From positions 1 to 10,771 of the forward strand of contig JAEWUR010000678.1 in assembly GCA_023397045.1 (NCBI GenBank): a DNA stretch of 10,771 nt. The letters are read 5' to 3'. The position numbers were made by a program, and so were the translations under genes. The notes beneath the pieces are model-generated. The model was not told where the DNA came from, ran no database searches, and saw only the letters and a program-made list of their open reading frames with translations. How positions within the stretch are numbered: the stretch's first letter is position 1; the number at the start of each line of letters is the position of its first letter. The DNA comes from Planctomycetota bacterium (GTDB lineage Bacteria > Planctomycetota > Planctomycetia > Pirellulales > Thermoguttaceae). Below are positions 1 to 6,011 of the stretch, one piece after another.

Positions 1-8
1 TTCTTACG

Positions 9-482
9 CTATATCTTTGGAATGTCGAGATTCAGCTCAACGACCCTTTGACCGGGCTCCACGGTAACCTCCAGCCCACTTGTCGAGGCGGATCTGTATC
101 GTAATGGAACGTAGCTTTTCGATGGCGCTGACGATGCTAGTGATGGGGGTACTTCCCAACAAACCACCGCGATCTTGTAACGACCGGGCATGAGTCCATC
201 ACCACGGTTCAATGTCGTTGCCGTAATGTTTCCATTGGTGTCGAATTCTCCGGTGCCGGGCCGGCTCGTCATGTCCGATGCCGGCGATTCGACGGTAAAA
301 TACAGACAGCCTGGTTTTGGCCATGTTCCGCCGCCAAAGGTAATCGTTCCTTTCACGGGCACGAACTCCGGTCCCTTTTTCCCACAGCCGGTCAGCATCA
401 TAAGCAAGAGACAAAGCACAACCGAAGGCGAATACAAAAGGATTCGGCAAAGCAGCATTCGACGATATTCGCTAACATCCAT
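9..482 (-). CDS. small secreted lipoprotein, planctomycete carboxypeptidase-regulatory-like type
   Basis: A 157-residue protein. The N-terminus has basic residues, a hydrophobic stretch and a lipobox (LTGC, about residues 30-33), so it should be cleaved by signal peptidase II and lipid-anchored. The mature part starts with charged GKKGPE and then shows the pattern of a small beta-sandwich: VPVKGTITFGG near the start, a FDTNGN turn in the middle and a GLMPGRYKIAV strand later. That order matches the short lipoproteins that commonly follow DUF1559 genes in planctomycetes; their function is unknown. The gene begins 37 bp after the DUF1559 stop and is probably co-transcribed with it, so the IS insertion upstream may be polar on it. 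The ATG at 482 has only a weak, distant purine run in front; an internal ATG at codon 9 is an alternative start that keeps the signal peptide. The stop is TAG at 9-11. Confidence 0.8.
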   Translation of the reverse strand: MDVSEYRRMLLCRILLYSPSVVLCLLLMMLTGCGKKGPEFVPVKGTITFGGGTWPKPGCLYFTVESPASDMTSRPGTGEFDTNGNITATTLNRGDGLMPGRYKIAVVCWEVPPSLASSAPSKSYVPLRYRSASTSGLEVTVEPGQRVVELNLDIPKI

Positions 483-519
483 TGCTCAGGAAGTCTCCCC
501 GTATTACCGTAAGCAGTCG

Positions 520-922
520 TTAAGGCGCCAGAACAGGCTCGCCGCCGGCGCGCGTGCCAAGGTTATTATACAGCACGAAATCGATCGTCTCTGAGAGAAA
601 CGTCACGCTGCCATCCGCCAAGGCGAAGTTTGCACCGCCCGGGTGTCTGCTCTTGAAACCACAATTTAGGAAATAGGTTTCGAGCGGGCCTCCCGCCGCC
701 GCCGGTTGATTGATGGGAATATTCGTTGGAGCGAGGTTGAAATTGGTCGCAAACGCCGAAAAGAAGATGCATTCCCGCGGCAAACTCTCGCCTACCATGA
801 TCGTGTTGGAAAGCCCATCCGTGACCTGGAAGAAACTAACACCGTTCTTATAGCGACCGAACATGCCAACATGGCTGCCTGCCGGATATCCGCCGCCGGC
901 ACTGCTCCCAAAGTTCCAGCCT
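520..922 (-). pseudogene. 3' half of DUF1559 pilin-like gene, separated by IS insertion
   Basis: This is the C-terminal part of the DUF1559 gene whose start lies at 2802. Read directly from the IS edge it encodes WNFGSSAGGGYPAGSHVG, then a run containing VTDGLSNTIMVGESLP and the signature H-PGGANFALA-DG (H-X9-DG), which defines the C-terminus of planctomycete DUF1559 proteins. The frame is intact to the TAA stop at 520-522. An internal ATG at 864 could in principle start a 114-residue fragment, but that piece would lack the prepilin leader and most of the fold. Joining position 922 to 2249 on the minus strand, after removing the IS and one CCT, restores one continuous frame of 957 nt (318 residues). 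The fragment is therefore undecayed and the disruption likely recent. The lipoprotein gene follows 37 bp downstream. Confidence 0.9.
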
Positions 923-956
923 TGCGGCGGCCCAGGACCGGCGGATTCCTGGCGGG
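923..956. repeat. IS3 right terminal inverted repeat (transposase 3' side)
   Basis: Thirty-four bases starting TGCGGCGGCCCAGGAC that match the reverse complement of 2212-2245 at 33 positions; the only mismatch is at base 17. It starts directly after the CCT target copy at 920-922 and ends 7 bp before the orfB stop codon. It contains an internal dyad, CCAGGA (932-937) and TCCTGG (947-952), so each end can itself fold. Confidence 0.93.
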
Positions 957-963
957 ACGTTTG

Positions 964-1848
964 TTACGCCGCTACCGCCGGGGCGTTTTCGGCTTCGTAG
1001 GTGTCAGGGGAAAGATAGTTCAACGTTTCGTGTAACCGTACGGGGTTGTAAAACGTCTCAATGTACCTGAATACGCTTAACCGAGCTTCCTCTAGATTAG
1101 CGAACTGCTCGTGATTCGTCCACTCGTGTTTCAACGACCAGAAGAATCGCTCCATCACGGCGTTGTCATAGCAGCAGCCGCGACGACTCATCGAACAGGT
1201 GATGCCCAACAGGTTCAGCGTCTGCTGATAGGCGTCGCTGGTGTACTGGCAGCCGCGATCCGAATGATGCAACAACTGCTTGCCGTCTGGACGGCGCCGT
1301 TCTATCGCAGTCCGCAAGGCGTCGCTGACCAATTCGGTTGCCAACGATGTGCTGATCGACCAGCCGACCACCTTGCGGCTGAACAGATCGACCACCGCCG
1401 CCAGATACACCCAACCGGCCGCCGTCGCCAAGTAGGTGATATCGGTTACCCACTTGCGATTCGGAGCGTCGGCCGTGAAGTCGCGGTCGAGCGTGTTTTC
1501 GGCCGGCTGCTTCGTCGGGTCGGATTGCGTCGTGGTGGGCGTGAACCGCTTGCAAACACGGCTTTTCAGTCCCATTTCACGCATTGCCGCCGCCACGGTA
1601 TTGCGGCACGCTGATTCCATATCTTCGCGTTGTTGCAGCACTTCGGCCACCTTTTGGCTACCATAAATCCCGTACGACTCGGCGTGGACTTGTTCGACGG
1701 CCTGCTGAATGCGCGCGTGACGTTCCGCTCGAGCGCTCGGCGGCCTGTCGATCGAATCATAGTACCCCGAGGGCGAAACGTTCAGCACGTCACACATGAC
1801 GCGAACGGGAAACGAGTCGCGGTGTTGGGTGATCCAGGCGTACTTCAC
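964..1848 (-). CDS. IS3-family transposase OrfB (integrase catalytic subunit)
   Basis: A 294-residue DDE recombinase of the retroviral integrase fold. The N-terminal HTH_21-like region carries VSPSGYYD (about residues 24-31) and YGIYGSQKVAEVL (59-71). The rve catalytic core follows with D136 in KWVTDITYL, D197 in HHSDRGCQYTS and E233 in DNAVMERFFWSLKHE; the 35-residue gap between the last two is the IS3 signature. The C-terminal ETFYNPVRLHETLNYLSP is also characteristic. Translation can begin at GTG 1848, preceded by GGAG, or arise by -1 frameshifting from orfA at the A7 run at 1878-1884; the -1 frame is open from there into orfB and would give a fusion of about 405 residues. GTGA overlap couples it to the orfA stop. 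The frame is intact and all catalytic residues are present, so the protein is likely active. Confidence 0.95.
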   Translation of the reverse strand: MKYAWITQHRDSFPVRVMCDVLNVSPSGYYDSIDRPPSARAERHARIQQAVEQVHAESYGIYGSQKVAEVLQQREDMESACRNTVAAAMREMGLKSRVCKRFTPTTTQSDPTKQPAENTLDRDFTADAPNRKWVTDITYLATAAGWVYLAAVVDLFSRKVVGWSISTSLATELVSDALRTAIERRRPDGKQLLHHSDRGCQYTSDAYQQTLNLLGITCSMSRRGCCYDNAVMERFFWSLKHEWTNHEQFANLEEARLSVFRYIETFYNPVRLHETLNYLSPDTYEAENAPAVAA

Positions 1849-2180
1849 AGCGACTCCTTCGCAAAATACGCCGTTGCTTTTTTTAGGATTTCGCGTTCCA
1901 GTTCGGCGCGCCGAAGCTGCCTGCGCAATCGCTTGTTTTCTTCCCGCAACTCATCCAACGTTGCGTTCTCGCCGCACGGATCGAGCGGCGGGGCGAACTT
2001 CTTATGCCAAGCCCGGAGGCTTTGAACGCTTACGCCAACCGCCTTGGCAGCCGCCGCAAAGGTGTACTTTTCATCAACCACCAATCGGACCGCGTCGCGT
2101 TTGAAATCCTCTCCAAACCAACCGGACTGTCGAGACGCTGCCGATCGAGGCGTCACTCCTGGTGCTTTCAAATCCTTCAT
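1845..2180 (-). CDS. IS3-family transposase OrfA (DNA-binding subunit)
   Basis: A 111-residue protein of the HTH_Tnp_1 type. The helix-turn-helix lies at about residues 20-62 ([14 protein letters not shown] followed by [22 protein letters not shown]). A leucine-zipper coiled coil follows (about 75-100, [18 protein letters not shown] then [12 protein letters not shown]), which in IS3 elements mediates multimerisation of OrfA with OrfAB. Its start is well set by AAGGAG (minus-strand complement of 2187-2192) 6 bp before ATG 2180. It ends in TGA overlapping the GTG of orfB by four bases. The KK codons near the end lie on the slippery sequence A AAA AAA that permits the -1 frameshift to OrfAB. OrfA alone normally acts as a repressor or competitor of transposition. 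Nothing looks damaged. Confidence 0.93.
   Translation of the reverse strand: MKDLKAPGVTPRSAASRQSGWFGEDFKRDAVRLVVDEKYTFAAAAKAVGVSVQSLRAWHKKFAPPLDPCGENATLDELREENKRLRRQLRRAELEREILKKATAYFAKESL
1878..1884 (-). promoter_or_regulatory. programmed -1 frameshift site of the IS3 element
   Basis: Seven T on the plus strand read as A AAA AAA across the LKK codons of orfA, the canonical slippery heptamer layout. After a -1 slip the reading frame runs AGC AAC GGC and on through the GTG of orfB without a stop, so slippage yields a single OrfAB protein (101 residues of OrfA plus 304 residues). The site is 30 nt upstream of the orfB start, the usual position in the family. The GGAG in front of the orfB GTG could act as a stimulatory internal Shine-Dalgarno. 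Confidence 0.8.
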
Positions 2181-2802
2181 TACAGACTCCTTGTGGGGAC
2201 ATTATCCCGCCCCCGCCAGGAATCCGCCAGTCCTGGGCCGCCGCACCTTGGCAGCACCAGTTGCTCGGGCCTGGAGTCGGATCAGGACAGAATTGGCAGA
2301 AGTCCGGATGAGTCGGCCCCATCGATACGGGATACCAAAGGCCCATCGCCACGGGCGGATTATGCTTGTAAGCGGGATCGCCCCAACGATCGTCAAGGAT
2401 CACGCTGGGGCTATTATCGCTGGGACAAGCATAAGTGGATATGGTCGTCGTAACAACCTCAAACGGCAACTCATATACGTGCTTGTTGAAATCAATCTGC
2501 TCATACAGCCCTGCCATTTCCATGAACGGCAATATCATCGTGGTCCACACACCGCCACGGGCTTCCACGTCCGTTGGCCCACCTCCTTTACTCGATGCAT
2601 AAGGCAGTATATTGTGAGCTTCATGGTAGCCATGCATTGCCAAACCAATCTGTTTGAGATTGTTGCTGCACTGCATCCTGCGTGCCGCTTCGCGGGCCGC
2701 CTGCACGGCTGGCAAGAGCAACGCGATTAAGATGCCAATGATCGTAATGACCACAAGCAGTTCCACCAGCGTAAAACCGTGTAGGGGCCGTCTATGGGTC
2801 AT
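2074..2802 (-). pseudogene. 5' half of DUF1559 pilin-like gene, truncated by IS3 element
   Basis: The reading frame starts with a type IV prepilin leader (G-FTLVELL at about residues 9-16) followed by a hydrophobic helix and the DUF1559 hallmark [20 protein letters not shown]. Typical downstream motifs are also present ([16 protein letters not shown] and YACPSDNS). Native sequence ends at residue 185 (position 2249); the IS begins just beyond. As the DNA stands, the frame continues for 57 residues inside the IS to a TAG near 2074, giving a 242-residue chimera that lacks the H-X9-DG end. Prepilin leaders are processed by a PilD-type peptidase; the role of DUF1559 proteins, numerous in planctomycetes, is unknown. 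ATG 2802 overlaps the TGA of the upstream GH29 gene (ATGA) and has GGAGGA 8 bp ahead, implying translational coupling. The 3' half is at 520-922. Confidence 0.93.
2212..2245. repeat. IS3 left terminal inverted repeat (transposase 5' side)
   Basis: This is the partner of 923-956, reading inward from 2245 as TGCGGCGGCCCAGGACT and on, with one mismatch (T for C at base 17). The second CCT target copy follows outside at 2246-2248. Between this end and orfA (2181-2211) lie about 31 bp that hold the orfA ribosome binding site and a GC-rich stretch; no convincing promoter is visible there, so the element may depend partly on transcription of the host gene. Confidence 0.93.
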
Positions 2803-3809
2803 CGGTCATTTCCTCCGTCTGGCGTCTTGGCAACATCATTAGACCGAATCATCGTGCCCAACTTTGTGAGTGTCGTCACGTCGAACTCACGTAACCGACC
2901 GTTTCGATCGGGCCCGACATCCAAGATGAAAATGTTGCCGTGTTGCATGGCTCCTTGGTAGAGTTCAAAGAGCTGTTCGGCTGACATTCCCGCATGATCA
3001 TTTCCGGAGTTCGTATAGAACCAGCGTCCCAAGGTGCGGCTGAGGATCGGCATGGTGATGTCTCTCAGCAGGAAGTTTGAGTTGGGTGTCACCGGTCCAG
3101 GCAGTCCGTTCTCGCCCTGCTGCAATTCGCCCGCAGCGTTGCCAACAATGCACGTCGGTTGAAGGCTTTTTACGAATGTATTGGTGGCTTCTGCGTCCAG
3201 GCCGCCGTATCCAGCCGCGCAGTCGAACCACATGAACTCGATCGGTCCGTACTGGGTGAGCAGTTCCCGTATTTGCGACTTCTTCACCTCGGGATTGCTG
3301 CCGCCCTCGCCGGACTTGCCATCCACGGCATCAGGCCAGGTCCAGTCGCCATCCGAGTAATAGAGGGCCAGCTTCAGACCGTACTTGTCGCACGACTTCC
3401 GCACCTCGGCCAGCACGTCCTTGCCGAGGGGGCTCTTGGTCACTTTCCGGTCCGTGGTCTTCGTGTCCCACAGACAGAAACCATCGTGGTGCTTGGTAAG
3501 AAACAGAATGAAATTCATCCCAGCATCCTTGGCCACTCTCGCCCACTGATCCGTATCGCAGCCGGTCGGATTGAAGTACGAGAGATCCGTTATCCCCGGC
3601 GTCCATTCCTTGTCGGAGAACGTGCTCAGCGACCAGCATACGAACATCCCAAACTTGAGGTTTTTCACTTCCTCGACTCGCTTGGTAATATCGACATCCG
3701 CGGCTCGGGCCGTCGGCAGAGACGCTATCATGACGCACAACAAGACGGCGATGACGCCGCCTGGTTTTTTGGAGTTTCTGATGGCTGTTTGTGGATTGCT
3801 GTAGAACAT
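2799..3809 (-). CDS. secreted GH29-like alpha-L-fucosidase family protein, no PEP-CTERM tail
   Basis: A 336-residue protein counted from ATG 3809. A signal peptide ends near residue 36 (LPTARA-AD). The GH29 barrel shows [13 protein letters not shown] (52-64), [13 protein letters not shown] (104-116), [20 protein letters not shown] (126-145), YYSDGDW (150-156), EFMWFD (191-196) and [13 protein letters not shown] (292-304). D196 sits where the GH29 nucleophile Asp is found. E228 in AAGEL is conserved in the neighbouring paralogue and is a candidate acid/base, an inference only. The protein is compact and has no obvious C-terminal beta domain, unlike many fucosidases of 450 residues or more. Substrate unknown; release of alpha-L-fucose from an extracellular glycan is the family role. 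An upstream in-frame TTG at 3821 is possible but less likely. No good Shine-Dalgarno precedes either start. The stop overlaps the DUF1559 start. Confidence 0.88.
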   Translation of the reverse strand: MFYSNPQTAIRNSKKPGGVIAVLLCVMIASLPTARAADVDITKRVEEVKNLKFGMFVCWSLSTFSDKEWTPGITDLSYFNPTGCDTDQWARVAKDAGMNFILFLTKHHDGFCLWDTKTTDRKVTKSPLGKDVLAEVRKSCDKYGLKLALYYSDGDWTWPDAVDGKSGEGGSNPEVKKSQIRELLTQYGPIEFMWFDCAAGYGGLDAEATNTFVKSLQPTCIVGNAAGELQQGENGLPGPVTPNSNFLLRDITMPILSRTLGRWFYTNSGNDHAGMSAEQLFELYQGAMQHGNIFILDVGPDRNGRLREFDVTTLTKLGTMIRSNDVAKTPDGGNDR

Positions 3810-3879
3810 TATGAGCTGCAAAGAGGGAAAATGGACAAAGAATGGGGAATCAGTTTGGCATCACGTCATTAATCCTACA

Positions 3880-4908
3880 TCAAAAACCCCTTCCTTTCCA
3901 CCAAACGTAGGTGAGCAGACCAACGCCGAGGCCAAAGATCATGGCGAGCGAGGAGGGCTCGGGCACGCCGATCATCTGGCCTACCGTCGTTAGTGTCGAC
4001 ACGTCGATCGCTCGCAATTTACCGGCGCGGTCCGGTCCAACGTCCAGCAAGAGGAGGTTCTCGGCCTCCTCGCAGGCATTGTACAGATTGAATATGTCTT
4101 GGGCAGACCGCGCTTCATTGTCTCTCCCGGGATTCGTATAGAACCAGCGGTCGTACATGCCGAGAAGCGGTTGGCTGACGTCGTTCATCAGGAAGCCGGG
4201 CGGCACGACCGGTGAGGGAGGTAGATTATTGCGATCGTGCATCTCGCCAACCGTGAGCGTCGCGACAACGCAATCCGATTGAATGCCATGCACGAAGTCG
4301 ACGGTGTCCTGGTCGCTCAGTCCGCCGTCGCCAACTGCGGCGTCGAACCACATATAATCGATATCCCCGTAGTTGGTGAGCAAGTCTCGCAGTTCCGCCT
4401 TCTTGACTTCGGGATTGTAGCCGCCCGCGCCCGGGCCGCTGGCGCCGTCGGTAGCGCCGGGCCACGTCCAGTCGCCACCCGAGTAATAGAGTCCCAACCC
4501 TAAACCGTACTTGTCGCACGACTGCCGCACCTGGGCCAACACATCGATGCCCAGCGGACTATTCGTTACCTTGCGAGACGTGGTCGCCGTGTCCCATAGA
4601 GCGAATCCGTCGTGGTGCTTCGTCAAGAACATGATCGAGTTCATCCCGGCCGCTCTGGCCGTTCTTGCCCACTGGTCGGTGTCACAGCCTGTTGGGTTGA
4701 AGGTGGAGATGGGCTCGGTGCCGGAGGTCCATTCCCTGTCCGTGAACGTGCTGAGCGACCAGCAGACGAACATCGCTCGTTTACTTGCCTTCAAATTCGC
4801 GACCGCCTGATTCAGATCGACCGCCACGGCTTGGCCGGCCGACAAAGCCGCCGCCGTAACGCACAGTGAGATGATCGTCCTAGAAGCTCGTCCCAAAGTC
4901 GATAACAT
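3880..4908 (-). CDS. GH29-like alpha-L-fucosidase family protein with PEP-CTERM sorting tail
   Basis: A 342-residue paralogue of the next gene downstream. A signal peptide covers about residues 1-30 (ending AGQAVAV). Core motifs are [16 protein letters not shown] (45-60), [14 protein letters not shown] (94-107), YYSGGDWTWP (141-150), YMWFD (185-189, D189 as expected nucleophile), VGEM with E222, and LLLLDVGPDRAG (295-306). The C-terminus is VPEPSSLAMIFGLG then a hydrophobic helix and WWKGR (315-342), a complete PEP-CTERM signal that exosortase systems recognise and that implies envelope or exopolymer attachment. The start ATG 4908 is supported by GAGGA a few bases upstream. Spacing to the next gene is about 70 bp. 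The two proteins are nearly alike through the KHHDGF and DTDQW segments and diverge mostly at the ends, so they arose by tandem duplication. Activity on fucose is inferred from the family. Confidence 0.9.
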   Translation of the reverse strand: MLSTLGRASRTIISLCVTAAALSAGQAVAVDLNQAVANLKASKRAMFVCWSLSTFTDREWTSGTEPISTFNPTGCDTDQWARTARAAGMNSIMFLTKHHDGFALWDTATTSRKVTNSPLGIDVLAQVRQSCDKYGLGLGLYYSGGDWTWPGATDGASGPGAGGYNPEVKKAELRDLLTNYGDIDYMWFDAAVGDGGLSDQDTVDFVHGIQSDCVVATLTVGEMHDRNNLPPSPVVPPGFLMNDVSQPLLGMYDRWFYTNPGRDNEARSAQDIFNLYNACEEAENLLLLDVGPDRAGKLRAIDVSTLTTVGQMIGVPEPSSLAMIFGLGVGLLTYVWWKGRGF

Positions 4909-5006
4909 AATGTTCCTCGTATCTGTCCTAAAAGATAGTATGCCCAGTTGGCCACCCGCCTTTCAGCATGCCGTAGCTCCCTCGCTCCGTGGGTTCGAGG
5001 GTTAGT

Positions 5007-5154
5007 GTGAGGGCGGTGTGTGGTGCGTGGATGCAGTCCGCCAACCGCCCTCACCCCCTGCCCCTCTCCCAAAGGGAGAGGGGAATCATCGTCACTGTCC
5101 CTCCCTCAAAGGGAGAGGAAAGCGATTATCACAGGCTCTCTCCCTAAAGGGAGA
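5007..5154. repeat. cluster of intergenic hairpins with CTCTCCC/GGGAGAG arms
   Basis: The 258-bp gap between two genes holds at least four inverted repeats. GTGAGGGCGGT (5007-5017) pairs perfectly with 5044-5054. A perfect 10-bp stem with an AAA loop lies at 5061-5083. A shorter stem CTCCC/GGGAG lies at 5101-5115, and TCTCCC/GGGAGA with a TAAA loop at 5139-5154. The last three are variants of one unit repeated about every 38 bp. The nearest hairpin lies 12 bp after the stop codon of the PEP-CTERM gene on the minus strand, so the cluster may act as terminator or mRNA 3' end protector; no U-tract follows. C-rich units of this type are dispersed repeats in planctomycete intergenic DNA, to my knowledge. 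Confidence 0.75.
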
Positions 5155-5166
5155 AGGGAGTTGTTG

Positions 5167-5868
5167 TTACCTTCTCTTCCGCCAGGCATAGGCCAGCAAC
5201 CCAAATCCACAAACGAGCAGCATGGCAATTGCTGACGGTTCGGGCACGGCATCCATCGTAATGCTGAACTCGTACGCCCGTCCCGAGGACACGATCGGGC
5301 CTGGCATCACATAATGGGCCCCGGCACCCGCGCCGACTGCCGTGCCAATCACTGGCGCACTGACCATGCCGGACCAATATTCATCGGAACCGACGCCATC
5401 AACATACCCGATCGGACATTGCGCCAGGCCGGTCGCCGTCGCTGCGTTCCAGTAAAAGCCCGCGTAGACTTGAGCGGCTGCGGCCAGCGTGAAGGCGCCG
5501 GCGCCGCCGAAGGCATGTGACCCATACGACGTGTTGGCAGCGTAAGTGACGGCGCTTCCCACGGCAACGGGCACAAAATCAGCTCCACTCTTCGTAGCCA
5601 AAAATGGTGTGAGTGTGCCGACATTGTCGTAACCGCTAAACTCATAACTGAAGTTTGTCGCATGGTGGAGTCCCGCCGCGACGGTCGGCGCAGTGGCCGT
5701 GTCGATGACCATACCGGTGGCGTTGCCGCCAAAGTCGGGGATCCAGGCGTCGTACAAGACTGTACCCGTCTGATTGCCCGGGCCGACGACAACGTCCGCA
5801 TAAGCCATGCTGCTTGCTGCGCTAACAAATGCCACGATAGCCAACACAACCAAAGATCGCGATCTCAT
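5167..5868 (-). CDS. PEP-CTERM sorting domain protein of unknown function
   Basis: A 233-residue exported protein. The start ATG 5868 is chosen because GGAGA lies 8 bp upstream and the first residues MRSRSLVVLAIVAFVSAA form a clean signal peptide ending near AYA-DV; an in-frame ATG at 5922 would put 18 polar residues in front of it. The mature part is rich in G, A, T, S, V and aromatic residues with no cysteine-rich or catalytic motif, as in beta-rich PEP-CTERM proteins that resemble a choice-of-anchor domain. The C-terminal 26 residues (208-233) are VPEPSAIAMLLV, a hydrophobic helix and WRKRR, a full exosortase sorting signal. It has no recognisable enzymatic domain; a surface-structural role is inferred. 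It lies between the FecR/LamG gene and the GH29 genes on the same strand and may be a cell-envelope component of the same locus. Confidence 0.85.
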   Translation of the reverse strand: MRSRSLVVLAIVAFVSAASSMAYADVVVGPGNQTGTVLYDAWIPDFGGNATGMVIDTATAPTVAAGLHHATNFSYEFSGYDNVGTLTPFLATKSGADFVPVAVGSAVTYAANTSYGSHAFGGAGAFTLAAAAQVYAGFYWNAATATGLAQCPIGYVDGVGSDEYWSGMVSAPVIGTAVGAGAGAHYVMPGPIVSSGRAYEFSITMDAVPEPSAIAMLLVCGFGLLAYAWRKRR

Positions 5869-5902
5869 TTCAAAGTCTCCAAAAAATGGGTTTGACACTT
5901 CA

Positions 5903-5926
5903 CCTGATGAAACAAATATCATCAGG
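5903..5926 (-). promoter_or_regulatory. 8-bp inverted repeat in the leader of the PEP-CTERM gene
   Basis: CCTGATGA (5903-5910) and TCATCAGG (5919-5926) are perfect complements with an 8-nt A/T-rich loop. The hairpin lies about 35 nt upstream of the start ATG 5868 and in the 143-bp gap after the FecR/LamG stop. A T6 run occurs on the minus strand about 15 nt beyond it, too far for a classical terminator. It could be an operator, leader structure or weak attenuator. Its role is not determined by the sequence. Confidence 0.5.
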
Positions 5927-6011
5927 CCACACAGATTTCACCACCATTGCGTCCGGCGAACGTGCCGTTACGCGTCTTCGCTTCTTCTCCTTTTCGCGTT
6001 TTCGAGCAAGG

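Larger units (their letters stand above)
923..2245 (-). mobile_element. complete IS3-family insertion sequence, 1323 bp
   Basis: The element is bounded by 34-bp imperfect inverted repeats (one mismatch) that begin with TG and end with CA, as usual for IS3 family ends. It is flanked by a 3-bp direct repeat CCT (920-922 and 2246-2248), the duplication size typical of the family. Inside are two minus-strand reading frames, orfA and orfB, overlapping by 4 bp, with an A7 slippery run upstream of the overlap. All parts required for transposition appear intact: HTH and leucine zipper in OrfA, DD(35)E in OrfB. The element sits inside a DUF1559 gene in the same orientation as its host. The boundaries are confirmed independently because excision of the element plus one CCT restores the host frame. 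Confidence 0.95.

Noticed and set aside
190..594. Plus-strand frame of 134 codons over the lipoprotein gene
   Set aside because: Antisense shadow; the minus strand has a lipobox and a fitting domain pattern.
1111..1614. Plus-strand open frame of 167 codons opposite the IS transposase
   Set aside because: It is the antisense shadow of orfB, rich in Arg and lacking any domain pattern; the minus-strand frame has full DD(35)E motifs.
3159..3872. Plus-strand open frame of 237 codons opposite the GH29 gene
   Set aside because: Antisense of a well-supported GH29 frame in GC-rich DNA, with no recognisable motif or Shine-Dalgarno.
5058..5160. Repeated hairpins as a CRISPR array
   Set aside because: The units are short, imperfect and palindromic with differing spacers of about 20 bp and no cas gene in the window, so they are dispersed hairpin repeats.
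5869..5922. Upstream ATG 5922 as the start of the PEP-CTERM protein
   Set aside because: It would place 18 polar residues before the signal peptide and cover the leader hairpin; ATG 5868 has a proper Shine-Dalgarno and gives a clean signal peptide.
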